From the NCBI RefSeq assembly GCF_002735905.1, contig NZ_PEBD01000008.1, forward strand, positions 186,001-250,000: 64,000 nt of DNA, given 5' to 3'. The notes beneath the pieces were generated by a model. The model did no database searches and was not told the origin of the DNA. It saw nothing but the letters and a program-made list of their open reading frames with translations. This document shows positions 8,921-17,983 of the stretch, one piece after another. This stretch comes from Williamsia muralis. GTDB taxonomy: Bacteria; Actinomycetota; Actinomycetes; Mycobacteriales; Mycobacteriaceae. The stretch's first letter is position 1; the number at the start of each line of letters is the position of its first letter. Position numbers and translations under genes: made by a program.

Positions 8921-9541
8921 ATGACCGAAGTGGCGGCGCCGAGCAGGCGGGCGAACAAGCGAGGAATCGCCACCCGCGAGAGCATGATCAAGTCCGCCAT
9001 CACCGCGTTGGCTACAGGCGACCCCGGCGCCGTGTCGGGAAACCGGATCGCGCGGGACATCGGGGCCACCTGGGGCGTGGTGAAGTATCAGTTCGGCGAC
9101 ATCGACGGGTTGTGGGCCGCCGTACTCCGCTACACCGCCGAGCAACGTGGCGATCTGCCCGCGAACGTCAAGCCGGGAGGCACCCTCGAAGAACGGGTGA
9201 CCGGGCTCATCGAGGCGATGTACGTCGGGCTGCGATCGCCGGAATCTCTGGCGATCGAGACACTGCGTGCGGCCCTGCCCCGCGAACGCACCGAACTCGA
9301 GCGCGACTTCCCCCTCACCGCAGCCGAGCTCGCTTCCTGGAAACCGCGCTGGGACAACGCTTGTGAGCGTGCGTTCGCCGACCTGGGTGTGGATCCGGTG
9401 CGGATCCGGCAGATGGCTGCGCTGATCCCGGCCGCCATGCGCGGCATCACCTCGGAGCGAACCCTCGGGACGTACGGCGACCTCGATGACGCCCGCGACG
9501 GCTTGGTCAACGCCATCATCGCCTACCTGAACTCGCAGTAG
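8921..9541 (+). CDS. TetR-family transcriptional regulator
   Basis: 206 residues. The N-terminal helix-turn-helix covers about residues 18-65, with SGNRIARDIGATWGVVKYQF as the recognition region, followed by the usual all-helical ligand domain. It is divergent from the Rieske oxygenase/DapB-fold pair and shares a 180-base intergenic region holding a clear inverted repeat. It is therefore probably the local repressor of that pair and of itself, released by a pathway metabolite. The ligand is unknown. Confidence 0.85.
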   Translation: MTEVAAPSRRANKRGIATRESMIKSAITALATGDPGAVSGNRIARDIGATWGVVKYQFGDIDGLWAAVLRYTAEQRGDLPANVKPGGTLEERVTGLIEAMYVGLRSPESLAIETLRAALPRERTELERDFPLTAAELASWKPRWDNACERAFADLGVDPVRIRQMAALIPAAMRGITSERTLGTYGDLDDARDGLVNAIIAYLNSQ

Positions 9542-9546
9542 CCACC

Positions 9547-9570
9547 GAAAGCCTCTAGCGACTGGCTTTC
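9547..9570 (+). terminator. probable terminator after tetR
   Basis: GAAAGCC (9547-9553) pairs with GGCTTTC (9564-9570) and is followed by a short TTAAA tract. It lies six bases after the tetR stop codon. Confidence 0.45.
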
Positions 9571-9674
9571 TTAAACGCGGAGTGAATGATCGTTATTTAG
9601 TTGCGGAGCATCGGGTTTCGTGAACAGTCATCGAACTCACTCCACGGTCGAGACACCGGTGTTTTAATACCACC

Positions 9675-10958
9675 ATGTCATTTGGTGGTCGGACCCTTGC
9701 CCTGCGTGTCGTCGCCGCAGTCGGTCTCCTCGTCGGGTCGTTGGCGCTGGCGGGTGTCCCTGCCGCGCAGGCGGATCCGGGGCCCGGGTCCCCGCTTCCG
9801 TCGGCCGACCCCTTCTACAGCTACGACGGGTCGCTCTCCGACATCACGCCGGGCACGGTACTGCGGAGCCGGCCGATGACTTTTCGGACGCCGACGCTCG
9901 ACACCCCGATCACCGGTAACCAGGTGCTCTACCGCACAACTGATCAACAAGGCAAAGGCGCGGTCACCGTCGCAACAGTCCTGCGACCGTTGATCCCCGG
10001 ACCGACGAAGCTGATCTCGTACCACATGGCCTACGACGCCCTCGGGTCTCAGTGCGATCCGTCGTACACACTCAGCGGCGGATCATCCAGTCCCATCGCC
10101 GAGGCCGAACAAGCAGTGATCGCCGGATACCTGGCCGCCGGATACACCGTGGTGGCGCCCGACTACGAGGGTGAAGAACTGGAGTGGACCATCGGACGCC
10201 AGTCCGGCTATGCCGCGCTCGACGGCCTTCGTGCGGCCGAGGCGTTCTTGAAACTGCCGGTCTCCACCCCAATCGGGCTGGTCGGGTACTCAGGCGGTTC
10301 GGTACCCACCCAGTGGGGCGCCGAGGTGGCACCGAAGTATGCGCCCGAACTGAACATCATCGGCGTTGCGGCAGGCGGATTGCCCGTCGACCTCGCCCAC
10401 AACCTTCCCTATATCAGCGGCGGCACGCAGTGGGCGGGCGTGATCCCGGCGCTGATCGTCGCCTACCAGCGCGCCTACGATCTCGACACCAGCAAGTTCA
10501 TCTCCGACTACGGCCAGCAGCTGATGCAAACGGTCAGCTCCGAATGCATCGCCAACTTCGCCGGTGACTATCCCGGCCTGACGGACGCCCAGATGGTGAA
10601 GGCCCCGTACACCTCGCTGTTGCAGGTGCCGCAGGTTGTCGGCGCGATCGACGACAACATCATGGGTAGCCAGGGAACCCCGAAGGCGCCGTTGTTCCTG
10701 GCTGTCGGGCATGCCGACCCCATCGGCGACACCATCATGGTCACCGACGACGTGGTCGGTCTGGCACACGAATACTGCGGCCGCGGAGTCGACGTCACCT
10801 ACGCGCAGTACAACGGTCTGACGCACCAGGAATCGTTCCCACCGTTCGAGGCACAGGGCTTCGAGTACCTGACCGAGCGGTTTGCGGGTATCCCTACTCG
10901 TAGCAACTGCGCCGGCATTCCCGCCGGTAACAGCCTCGCCCCCATGCCGATACCGTGA
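9675..10958 (+). CDS. secreted lipase/esterase (LIP family)
   Basis: 427 residues with a long Sec signal peptide ending near AQA-DPG (about residue 34). The alpha/beta-hydrolase nucleophile is Ser206 in GYSGGS. A candidate acid lies in GHADPIGD and the catalytic His in GLTHQES. The overall pattern matches the secretory lipase family of actinobacteria and fungi, which includes triacylglycerol lipases acting outside the cell. The start ATG at 9675 is followed by a normal n-region. It stands alone, with its own 130-base upstream region. Confidence 0.85.
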   Translation: MSFGGRTLALRVVAAVGLLVGSLALAGVPAAQADPGPGSPLPSADPFYSYDGSLSDITPGTVLRSRPMTFRTPTLDTPITGNQVLYRTTDQQGKGAVTVATVLRPLIPGPTKLISYHMAYDALGSQCDPSYTLSGGSSSPIAEAEQAVIAGYLAAGYTVVAPDYEGEELEWTIGRQSGYAALDGLRAAEAFLKLPVSTPIGLVGYSGGSVPTQWGAEVAPKYAPELNIIGVAAGGLPVDLAHNLPYISGGTQWAGVIPALIVAYQRAYDLDTSKFISDYGQQLMQTVSSECIANFAGDYPGLTDAQMVKAPYTSLLQVPQVVGAIDDNIMGSQGTPKAPLFLAVGHADPIGDTIMVTDDVVGLAHEYCGRGVDVTYAQYNGLTHQESFPPFEAQGFEYLTERFAGIPTRSNCAGIPAGNSLAPMPIP

Positions 10959-10998
10959 TTGCTGTTTGAACTAGAGCGGCTCTGGCTAAGTCCTACCC

Positions 10999-11403
10999 AT
11001 GCGCCTGGGTTTCCGACATCGAATGCCGACTGTGGAGCTCGCCATGTCGCTGCCGTCGGATGCGGTGTGGGACGTCCTGGTGGATCTGACGTCGTGGCCG
11101 AAGTGGGGCCCGACGGTTGCCGGTGCTGAGCTCGATGAGCCCGGGCCGCTGGCGCTGGGGATTCGCGGCAAGGTGTGGACACCGGTCGGCGTGCCGCTGC
11201 CGTTCGAGATCAACGAGTTCATCGACGGCCGGGTGTGGGCTTGGCGAGTGGCGGGTGTGCCCGCCACCCGGCACGAGGTGATCCCGACACGGGGCGGCTG
11301 CGTACTCAGCATGGCCGTGCCGATCTGGGCGCCGGCCTACTTGAGCATCATGGCGGTCGCGGTGCCCCGCATCGAGCGCCTCGCTACGACGAGAGCATCT
11401 TGA
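10999..11403 (+). CDS. SRPBCC/polyketide-cyclase-like protein
   Basis: 134 residues. The N-terminal part reads VELAMSLPSDAVWDVLVDLTSWPKWGP, the usual beginning of START/SRPBCC lipid-binding folds (AVWDVL, then W-P-x-W). Such proteins bind hydrophobic ligands; most annotated actinobacterial members have no proven role. The start has no strong ribosome site, and the C-terminus is slightly short for the family. It lies 40 bases downstream of the lipase gene on the same strand and may be read through from it. Confidence 0.65.
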   Translation: MRLGFRHRMPTVELAMSLPSDAVWDVLVDLTSWPKWGPTVAGAELDEPGPLALGIRGKVWTPVGVPLPFEINEFIDGRVWAWRVAGVPATRHEVIPTRGGCVLSMAVPIWAPAYLSIMAVAVPRIERLATTRAS

Positions 11404-11531
11404 TCCCCATCTGACCCTGTCTACCTTTCGCCTGATCGCCCAGGTTTCGCGCTGCCAAGTTGGCTACCCTCAAACTGGGGGCGGTGCCGCGTACGGCCCG
11501 ACTGCACAATCTGTGGGAGCGAGGAGCTGTC

Positions 11532-12311
11532 GTGGTCGATTGGGATGGCGAACGTTACGCCGATGTCAGTGCCCTGCAACGGATGGTCGCGGAGGTGTCG
11601 ATCCAAGGCCTGGATCTCTCCGGGAACGAACGGCTGCTCGACGTCGGCTGCGGAGACGGCTTCATCACCATGCAGCTTGCCGAACGACTGCCGAACGGGT
11701 CTGTCGTCGGTGTCGACGCCTCGCGGCGCATGATCGACAAAGCGCTGACGCGCGTACCTCCGGACCTACTGCGAGTGCAGTTTCACGTCGACAACGCTTT
11801 GGATCTCCCCTTTGATCGCGACTTCGACGTGGCGGTGTCGTTCAACGCGTTGCACTGGATTCACGATCAGGCCACCGCGCTGAGAGAGATCGCCCGCAGC
11901 TTGACCGACGGTGGTCGTGCCGTCATCCAGGTTGTCTGCGAGACCGAGCGGCCCAGCATCGAGGATGTGGCAATGCAGGTTGCGCAGGACCCGCTCTGGG
12001 AGAGTGACTTTCGCGGGTTCACGGCGCCGTACTTCCACGTCGAGCCGGATCACTTCCGCGAGTTCGCGGCCTCCGCAGGCTTCACGGCCTCGGACTTGAC
12101 CGTTCAGGATCTCCGATGGCAGTTCGAGTCGACGGAGGCTTTCGCCCAATGGTTTGCGGTCGGTGCGACGGAGTGGACGAACAGACTCGGTGATGCCGGT
12201 GGCCGCGATTTCGTCCATGAGGTGATCGAGCAATACCAAGATGTGGTCGGCGAGCAGGCAGTCTTTCTCTTCGCCCAGATGCGTGCTGCGCTGATGCTCT
12301 CGAAGCACTGA
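11532..12311 (+). CDS. SAM-dependent methyltransferase (class I)
   Basis: 259 residues from GTG at 11532, which has GAGGAG five bases upstream; an open frame from TTG at 11460 lacks this. LLDVGCGDGFIT is the glycine-rich SAM-binding motif I, GVDAS ends beta-2 and FNALHWIHD is the motif seen in trans-aconitate-methyltransferase-like and methyltransferase type 11 proteins. It is probably soluble and acts on a small molecule. The neighbours do not indicate a substrate. Confidence 0.8.
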   Translation: MVDWDGERYADVSALQRMVAEVSIQGLDLSGNERLLDVGCGDGFITMQLAERLPNGSVVGVDASRRMIDKALTRVPPDLLRVQFHVDNALDLPFDRDFDVAVSFNALHWIHDQATALREIARSLTDGGRAVIQVVCETERPSIEDVAMQVAQDPLWESDFRGFTAPYFHVEPDHFREFAASAGFTASDLTVQDLRWQFESTEAFAQWFAVGATEWTNRLGDAGGRDFVHEVIEQYQDVVGEQAVFLFAQMRAALMLSKH

Positions 12312-12470
12312 ATCCTGCTGCGACTGGCGACGTCTGGCCGTTCGTGTGCTCGCAGCAGCTCGTCACCGTACACTCGCCGCGGTACGGATCTGCGTAGGTT
12401 CGAGTGTGTCCAGACCGGACCGGCTCAACAGACTCGTGCGCGCAGGAATTTCCTACCTAGAGGAGAACCC

Positions 12471-12845
12471 ATGCCGAAAACCGTTTCACAGTCGGACGTC
12501 TGGCGCCGCCGTTCACTGATGGCGACCTTCGTCGCCGCACTGGTCACGCAGAACGCAATAGCCATTCCCTACGTGAAGGAGAATGGCCCGAAGTCGGTGC
12601 TGGACTTCTTCGTCGGGGACATCCACAAGACGACACCGGGCCGCTTCGCGATGGTCGACCTCATGTACGTGGTCATCGGGTTCCATATCTGGGCGTTCTC
12701 GGAAGCGAAGAAGCTCCACATCATCCGATGGTGGGTCGCTTCATTTGTTCTCACCTTCGGGGTGGGCATCGCGACCGCGATCCCTTTCTTCCTGCTCGCC
12801 CGGGATCGCGCCCTCGAGCGCCGCGCGGGTGAGCCTCGCCTCTAG
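12471..12845 (+). CDS. DUF2834-like small membrane protein
   Basis: 124 residues with three hydrophobic segments, at about residues 17-35, 62-80 and 89-110. The pattern of ENGPKSVLDFFVGDI followed by MVDLMYVVIGFHIWAF resembles DUF2834 proteins. AGAGGAGAAC lies just before the ATG. Function unknown for the family. It is preceded by about 160 bases without a gene, in which I see nothing distinct. Confidence 0.7.
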   Translation: MPKTVSQSDVWRRRSLMATFVAALVTQNAIAIPYVKENGPKSVLDFFVGDIHKTTPGRFAMVDLMYVVIGFHIWAFSEAKKLHIIRWWVASFVLTFGVGIATAIPFFLLARDRALERRAGEPRL

Positions 12846-12952
12846 GTAGTAGCCGCCGCTGCAACGACACGGCGCTGTAGCCACCGGTCGCGGTGACCAG
12901 CGCTGGCCATATCGCCATGGCTGCCGTAGCGTCCGCAACGGGGAGGAAGTGG

Positions 12953-14287
12953 ATGAACGAGCAGGAATCGTCACGCGCGAAGCAGGCGTGGACCTACGCG
13001 CTGATCATGGTGTCCGTCGTAGCCGTTGTGATCGTGGTGGCCGGCCTGCTGAGGCCGTCGCCAGATCCTGAACTGACCACGCTGCCAACAACATCGACGA
13101 CGGATCCCGATCCGGCTGCGCCCGAGGACGTCGACATCGTTGAAGAACCCGTGGACCCGACCGCACCGATTCCGGGGTGCGAAACGGTCGAGCCACCACC
13201 CACCGATTCGGGTCGCTTCAGTGTTTTCACGTCCAGTAGCGACCCCAGCTACGACAATCCCGAGTTCCCATGGTTTAGCGGTCCAAAGGCGACCGCGATG
13301 TCGAACGCTGCGGTCGCGTCACTGCCCCCACGTGCAGAAGTTGAGTTCGCAAGCCCGGAGAAGTCACTTGTGTTCCAGCCAGTATCTGACCTCGGCGGAG
13401 CGCAGCCAGAGCCGGAAGGCTACACCTACGCGACGGCTGCGTTGGTCAACGACGACGCCAAAGGCAGTGTCTACCTACAGGTACAGAAGAACGCCGACCC
13501 GGTTCCCGCGTGTGTGGCGGGCTATCTCGACGAGCGACGCACTCTCGCCGATGGCACGATCGTCGACGTCCACGACACCTGGGAAGAAGTGAATGGCTCC
13601 CGCACTCTTAGACGATCTGCGCGTGCTTACGTGTCCGATCAGTCGTGGATCCATGCGACCGCCTACGACATTTCTGGCGACGCGCAACAAGAGCACAGCG
13701 GGAAGATCCCTCTGGCAATCGATGATCTGGTGCGAATTGTCAGTGATCCCGGACTCCGGGTCAGCACCCCTGTCCCACCGGGCACACCCGCGCCGTCAAA
13801 AGGGTGCGGGGATTCCTTCGACGACGGCGGCCCCGCCATTACCCGGGAGCAGGCCCGCAGGCTCGATACCATCCTCGCGGCGATCGATCTCCGCGGCCGA
13901 AAGCTGCCTCCGTTGCAACTCGCCAGCTATTCGGATGACGTTGTGTGCACAGATCTGCCGGTGTCGGACGTGACTGCAGGACTGAAGATCTCGATCACCG
14001 GAGGCCAGCCACTTCCTACTCCTGAACGCCCGGTTCCCGGGTCCAGTGGTCAGCGCGAGATGCGGACGCTTCCCGACGGGACCGTCGTGCAGACGCAGCA
14101 GTCCTCCGGTTCGATCTCAACAACGAGCAGTCCCGACAACTCGCAGAGAGAGACGACCAACTCCGTCGAAGTGACGCGTCCCGGCGGAACTCAGATCTCT
14201 GTCAGTTCCAGCGCGGCGGTACCCACGACGCCGCTGTCATTGGAGGATCTCGAATCCATCGCTCTCACGGATGGATTGGAGCTGTAG
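12953..14287 (+). CDS. membrane-anchored extracytoplasmic protein
   Basis: 444 residues from ATG at 12953, set by GGAGG six bases upstream. A single membrane helix spans about residues 17-36 (YALIMVSVVAVVIVVAGL), followed by a Thr/Pro/Asp-rich linker and a large outer domain with paired cysteines (PGCETVE, VPACVAGY, SKGCGDS, DVVCTDL). I do not recognise the domain. The beta-propeller gene follows after two bases, so the pair is almost certainly one operon and may act together at the cell surface. Confidence 0.7.
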   Translation: MNEQESSRAKQAWTYALIMVSVVAVVIVVAGLLRPSPDPELTTLPTTSTTDPDPAAPEDVDIVEEPVDPTAPIPGCETVEPPPTDSGRFSVFTSSSDPSYDNPEFPWFSGPKATAMSNAAVASLPPRAEVEFASPEKSLVFQPVSDLGGAQPEPEGYTYATAALVNDDAKGSVYLQVQKNADPVPACVAGYLDERRTLADGTIVDVHDTWEEVNGSRTLRRSARAYVSDQSWIHATAYDISGDAQQEHSGKIPLAIDDLVRIVSDPGLRVSTPVPPGTPAPSKGCGDSFDDGGPAITREQARRLDTILAAIDLRGRKLPPLQLASYSDDVVCTDLPVSDVTAGLKISITGGQPLPTPERPVPGSSGQREMRTLPDGTVVQTQQSSGSISTTSSPDNSQRETTNSVEVTRPGGTQISVSSSAAVPTTPLSLEDLESIALTDGLEL

Positions 14288-14289
14288 CC

Positions 14290-15666
14290 GTGCCCAACAG
14301 GAGTACGCGGGCGCTTATCGCAGCTGCGACAGCCGCCGTCGTGACGGTCACTGCAGCCGCGGTCGTGGTGGCCGACCAAGGTCAAACGTCGGTCAAGAAG
14401 ATCACTGGGACAAACGAGGACACGCCGGGGCTCGCTTGGTCGCTCGATGCCGCGGAGTACCTCGGCCGTCCGTTCGCCGACTTCTCGGATCCCCGCGGGG
14501 GATCGTCGTACATGTCCGGCACTCCCGGATTCATCCTGGCCGCAGACACTCTCGTGACCATTGTCGGCATTCCGACCGACAGGTACGTCCTCGACGAGGC
14601 CGCAATGATCGGTATCGACCCCGAAAGCGGTGCGGTGCGCTGGCGAGCGCCCGCCGCGGATCTCGAGCAGTGCAGCGGGCAGCCGATCGATGGGAAGATC
14701 TACTGCTACGCACAAGCCGATGGCCACGCGATCGTCACGTACGACCTCAAGTCGGGTGCGTCAGAGAGGCGTTCCGTCGAGGAGTACATTTTCGGTCTCA
14801 CGACCACCGCTGACACCCTGTACATCATCGAAGGCAGCCCCGAAGACGGCGAGGTCCGTGTCCACTCGGGCGGCTTCGACGACGTTTCCGCCAATTGGAC
14901 GCAGAGCTTCGACGTCAGCGGCGGATGGGAAGACGTGTACCAGTCGGGCGTACTGACCGTGACCGACGGAGTCGGGCTCGTACGAATGGGCATCTCCATG
15001 GCACAGTTCGATGCCGAATCCGGCAACCTGTTGTGGGGCAGCGGCGAGAGCTGCGTCTCCAGCGCGGCCCTCGAGTCCGGAGGTGTTGTGGTCCAATCGA
15101 ACGGCGGCTGCGGGTACGTCGACTCCGAGTCTGAGCAGCTTCTACGCGGGCCGGATGGGAAGGTGCTCGCGACCTCGCAGAGTCCGGTAGTGCAGTATCC
15201 GGTATTTGAGCACGCCACCGACGCAGATCCCCCTGTCCTGCTCGGTGATTCCGCATACGATCGCACGACCGGCAAGTACCTGTGGGAGAGCTCAGATCTC
15301 GTTGACGGGGAGTCAGGGACGGTCACCGCTGTCGTCGGGCACACCGCCTACCTCCGCGATCCGGCGAACCAACGCGCGATAGGCATCGATGTGAGGTCTG
15401 GAAGGCAGATGTGGCGCGTCGATGGCGACCAGTCGTTGACACCCCTCGCTTCCGGTGGCGGGTTGCTCCTCGGGTCCGGTGTGCTCGACGGGTCTGAAGC
15501 CCTCATGGCCGTCGACATCGGCACCGGCGAGACCGTGTGGACAGCGCCATTTGTGGCCATCGACCCAGATCCCGAGACATTCCGATCGGGCGGTGCGATG
15601 ACACCGTACGACAATGGGTGGATCTACTCCTCGGACCGCCGGATGATCGGCCTCACCCCGCTCTGA
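14290..15666 (+). CDS. PQQ-like beta-propeller surface protein
   Basis: 458 residues from GTG. The N-terminus has an uncleaved or cleaved signal segment (ALIAAATAAVVTVTAAAVVV). Repeats of the type G-x-D-x-x-S-G-x-x-x-W are seen, for example IGIDPESGAVRW, FDAESGNLLWG and AVDIGTGETVW. They mark a PQQ-like (BamB-type) beta-propeller. No quinoprotein catalytic residues are evident, so it is more likely a scaffold or binding protein. It starts two bases after the preceding membrane-protein gene. Confidence 0.75.
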   Translation: MPNRSTRALIAAATAAVVTVTAAAVVVADQGQTSVKKITGTNEDTPGLAWSLDAAEYLGRPFADFSDPRGGSSYMSGTPGFILAADTLVTIVGIPTDRYVLDEAAMIGIDPESGAVRWRAPAADLEQCSGQPIDGKIYCYAQADGHAIVTYDLKSGASERRSVEEYIFGLTTTADTLYIIEGSPEDGEVRVHSGGFDDVSANWTQSFDVSGGWEDVYQSGVLTVTDGVGLVRMGISMAQFDAESGNLLWGSGESCVSSAALESGGVVVQSNGGCGYVDSESEQLLRGPDGKVLATSQSPVVQYPVFEHATDADPPVLLGDSAYDRTTGKYLWESSDLVDGESGTVTAVVGHTAYLRDPANQRAIGIDVRSGRQMWRVDGDQSLTPLASGGGLLLGSGVLDGSEALMAVDIGTGETVWTAPFVAIDPDPETFRSGGAMTPYDNGWIYSSDRRMIGLTPL

Positions 15667-15735
15667 GCGAGGTACTGCTCTTGTGGCCGCCGCACTTGGT
15701 GACGGAGCGAGTACGCAACGTGGCAGGCTGGTGCT

Positions 15736-16350
15736 GTGGCTGAACTCCTGTTGGTGAGCCGATGGTTGTCGGCGGTACCCGGCTTCTTGACGCCCCGAAC
15801 CGGCCCTGGCGCAACCATCGGGTTTGTACCTACCGCATCGTCGATCTATGACGACCGAGCCTGGGTGGACTTCGATCGCACAACTCTCGACGAACAGGGC
15901 TGGCAGACAGTCGAACTCGACATCGAGGCGATGACTCCAGCCGACATCGCGCAGTCCCTGAACACGGTCGAAGCCGTCTTCGTCTCCGGCGGCAACGTCT
16001 TCCACTTGCTCGAGGTGTTTCGGCGCACGGGTTTCGCGGATGTCCTCACTGAACACGTCGAGGCCGGTCTGCCCTACATCGGCGCGAGTGCAGGTGCGTG
16101 CGTCATCGGCGCAGATATCGAACCGCTCGGCCTGCTCGACGACCCAGCCGAGGCACGCGGTCTTGTTTCCACAACTGGGCTCGGCTGGATCGACGAGGTC
16201 ATCGTGCCCCACGCCGACGGCATCGTGTCGGGTCGGGCGATCATCGACGAACTCAGACACCGATTCGGTGAGCGATTCACACTGCGACTACTCGCCGACG
16301 ACCAGGCGTTGCTGGTCTCGGGCAGTTCCCGCTACGTAGTCCCCTCGTGA
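15736..16350 (+). CDS. peptidase E (S51)-like protein
   Basis: 204 residues from GTG. The class I glutamine-amidotransferase-like fold of dipeptidase E is seen in VFVSGGNVFHLLE and the nucleophile elbow GASAGACV (Ser in the place of the usual Cys). A His follows in VPHADG. S51 peptidases cut N-terminal Asp-X dipeptides, though many homologues have unknown substrates. A perfect hairpin terminator follows 43 bases after the stop. Confidence 0.8.
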   Translation: MAELLLVSRWLSAVPGFLTPRTGPGATIGFVPTASSIYDDRAWVDFDRTTLDEQGWQTVELDIEAMTPADIAQSLNTVEAVFVSGGNVFHLLEVFRRTGFADVLTEHVEAGLPYIGASAGACVIGADIEPLGLLDDPAEARGLVSTTGLGWIDEVIVPHADGIVSGRAIIDELRHRFGERFTLRLLADDQALLVSGSSRYVVPS

Positions 16351-16392
16351 CGGCGCCGCTTTCGCGTCAGCTCCCGGCGGACATACAAGCAA

Positions 16393-16424
16393 GGGGAGTG
16401 ATGCGGTCCTCCGCATCACTCCCC
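16393..16424. terminator. strong bidirectional terminator
   Basis: A perfect 14-base stem (16393-16406 with 16411-16424) and a TCCT loop lie between the convergent peptidase E and monooxygenase genes. It can serve both strands. Confidence 0.8.
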
Positions 16425-16477
16425 TCGTGTACCCCTGCAGCGGTGAGGTTTTCGGTCTCCCTAGTTGTCTGCGAGAA

Positions 16478-17983
16478 TCAGGGAGTCCCGGCCAGGACAG
16501 CGTCGTCCACGCCGGCGGTGTTCGCGGCCGTGATCGAGTAGTCCGGCAGGACAACCGTTTCCAGTTGCTTGACGTACTGCGTCGCGAAGCCCGGATACAT
16601 GGTGGCGTTGAAGCCGTCCTCAGTGAGGTACCAGCTCGAGCAGCCCGAGTTCCACGTGGTCTTGGTCAACCGCTGTTGCAGCTCCTGGTTGTACTGCGCC
16701 TGCACGTCCGCGCGGACGTCGAGGACGAAGTTCTGATTCACTGCCGTGGCGATGGCGTCGACGATGTAGTCGATTTGCGCCTCCATGTACACCAGCGCTG
16801 AGCTGTGGCCTGGGCCGGAGTTCGGACCGAAGGTGAAGTACATGTTCGGGTATCCCGAGACGGCAACGGACTTGTAGGCGTAAGCGCCTTTGCTCCACTC
16901 CTCGGCGAGGACTCGGCCGCCGCGGCCGGTGATCGGAATCGGCGTGCCCGCCTTGGAAACGTCGAATCCGGTCGCGAAAACGATTGCGTCGAACTGGTGC
17001 TCGATGCCCTCGACGGTGCGGATCCCCTTCTCCGAGATACTGGCAATGGGCCAGGTCACCAAGGTGCAGTTGTCCTTCTGCAGAGCCGGGTAGTACTGAC
17101 TGGTCATCAGCAACCGCTTGCATCCGGCCCGGAATTCGGGTGTGAGCTGACGGCGCATCCACGGATCACGCACCTGTGTGCGCAGGTGCAGCTTGGACAC
17201 CCCTTCCACGACGCGGGTCAGCGGCGACTTCCACACCACACCCAGGGCGACGGATTCATGGCCCCAGAACCAGGCCTTGCGGGCCAGCGACTGCGTGAAC
17301 GGTAAGCGTCGATACACCTCGCGGGTCACCGGCCGTGTACTCAGGTTGGTGCGCGGAAGAACCCACCCGGGTGTGCGCTGGAAGACCTTCACCGAGTCCG
17401 CCACACGGACCAGTTCCGGCACGATCTGCACCCCGCTCGCCCCGGTGCCCACGACGGCAACCTTTTTACCCGCGAAGTCGTAGTCATGGTTCCAGCGGGC
17501 GCTGTGGATCTTCTCGCCCTCGTAGGTTTCGATGCCGCGGATCTTCGGGAGGCTCACGTTGGCAAGGGGGCCCGACGCCATGACGACGGCGCGAGCGAAA
17601 ACCGGCTCGCGGTCGTCGATGGTGACCTCCCACTGCGACGAGTCTTCGTGCCAGGTCAGATCGGCCACGTTGTGTTCGAACCGGAAATACTGGGCCAGCT
17701 CGAACTTGTCGATCATCGAATCGACGTAAGCGAGGATCTCCTCGCTGCCGGAGTAGGTGTGCGACCAATCCGGATTCGGCGCGAAACTGTAGGAGTACAG
17801 CCGCGACGGAATGTCGCATGCCGCACCGGGATAGGTGTTGTCACGCCAGGTCCCCCCGGGACGGGTGCCACGCTCGAAGATGGCGATGTCGCCGATGCCG
17901 CGTTGCTTGAGCCGGATGGCCGCGCCAACGCCGGCGAACCCGCCGCCGATGACGGCAACGGACAACACTTTACGGCCGCTCAT
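16478..17983 (-). CDS. flavin-containing (Baeyer-Villiger-type) monooxygenase
   Basis: 501 residues. FAD site GGGFAG near residue 14; NADPH site GTGASG near residue 200. The stretch YEGEKIHSARWNHD resembles the F-x-G-x-x-x-H-x-x-x-W fingerprint of Baeyer-Villiger and class B monooxygenases, with Tyr at the first position. EthA and MymA of M. tuberculosis belong to this group. It is the last gene of a minus-strand operon and starts four bases inside the end of the diiron gene. Likely role: oxygenation of a ketone, aldehyde or lipid-like substrate. Confidence 0.85.
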   Translation of the reverse strand: MSGRKVLSVAVIGGGFAGVGAAIRLKQRGIGDIAIFERGTRPGGTWRDNTYPGAACDIPSRLYSYSFAPNPDWSHTYSGSEEILAYVDSMIDKFELAQYFRFEHNVADLTWHEDSSQWEVTIDDREPVFARAVVMASGPLANVSLPKIRGIETYEGEKIHSARWNHDYDFAGKKVAVVGTGASGVQIVPELVRVADSVKVFQRTPGWVLPRTNLSTRPVTREVYRRLPFTQSLARKAWFWGHESVALGVVWKSPLTRVVEGVSKLHLRTQVRDPWMRRQLTPEFRAGCKRLLMTSQYYPALQKDNCTLVTWPIASISEKGIRTVEGIEHQFDAIVFATGFDVSKAGTPIPITGRGGRVLAEEWSKGAYAYKSVAVSGYPNMYFTFGPNSGPGHSSALVYMEAQIDYIVDAIATAVNQNFVLDVRADVQAQYNQELQQRLTKTTWNSGCSSWYLTEDGFNATMYPGFATQYVKQLETVVLPDYSITAANTAGVDDAVLAGTP

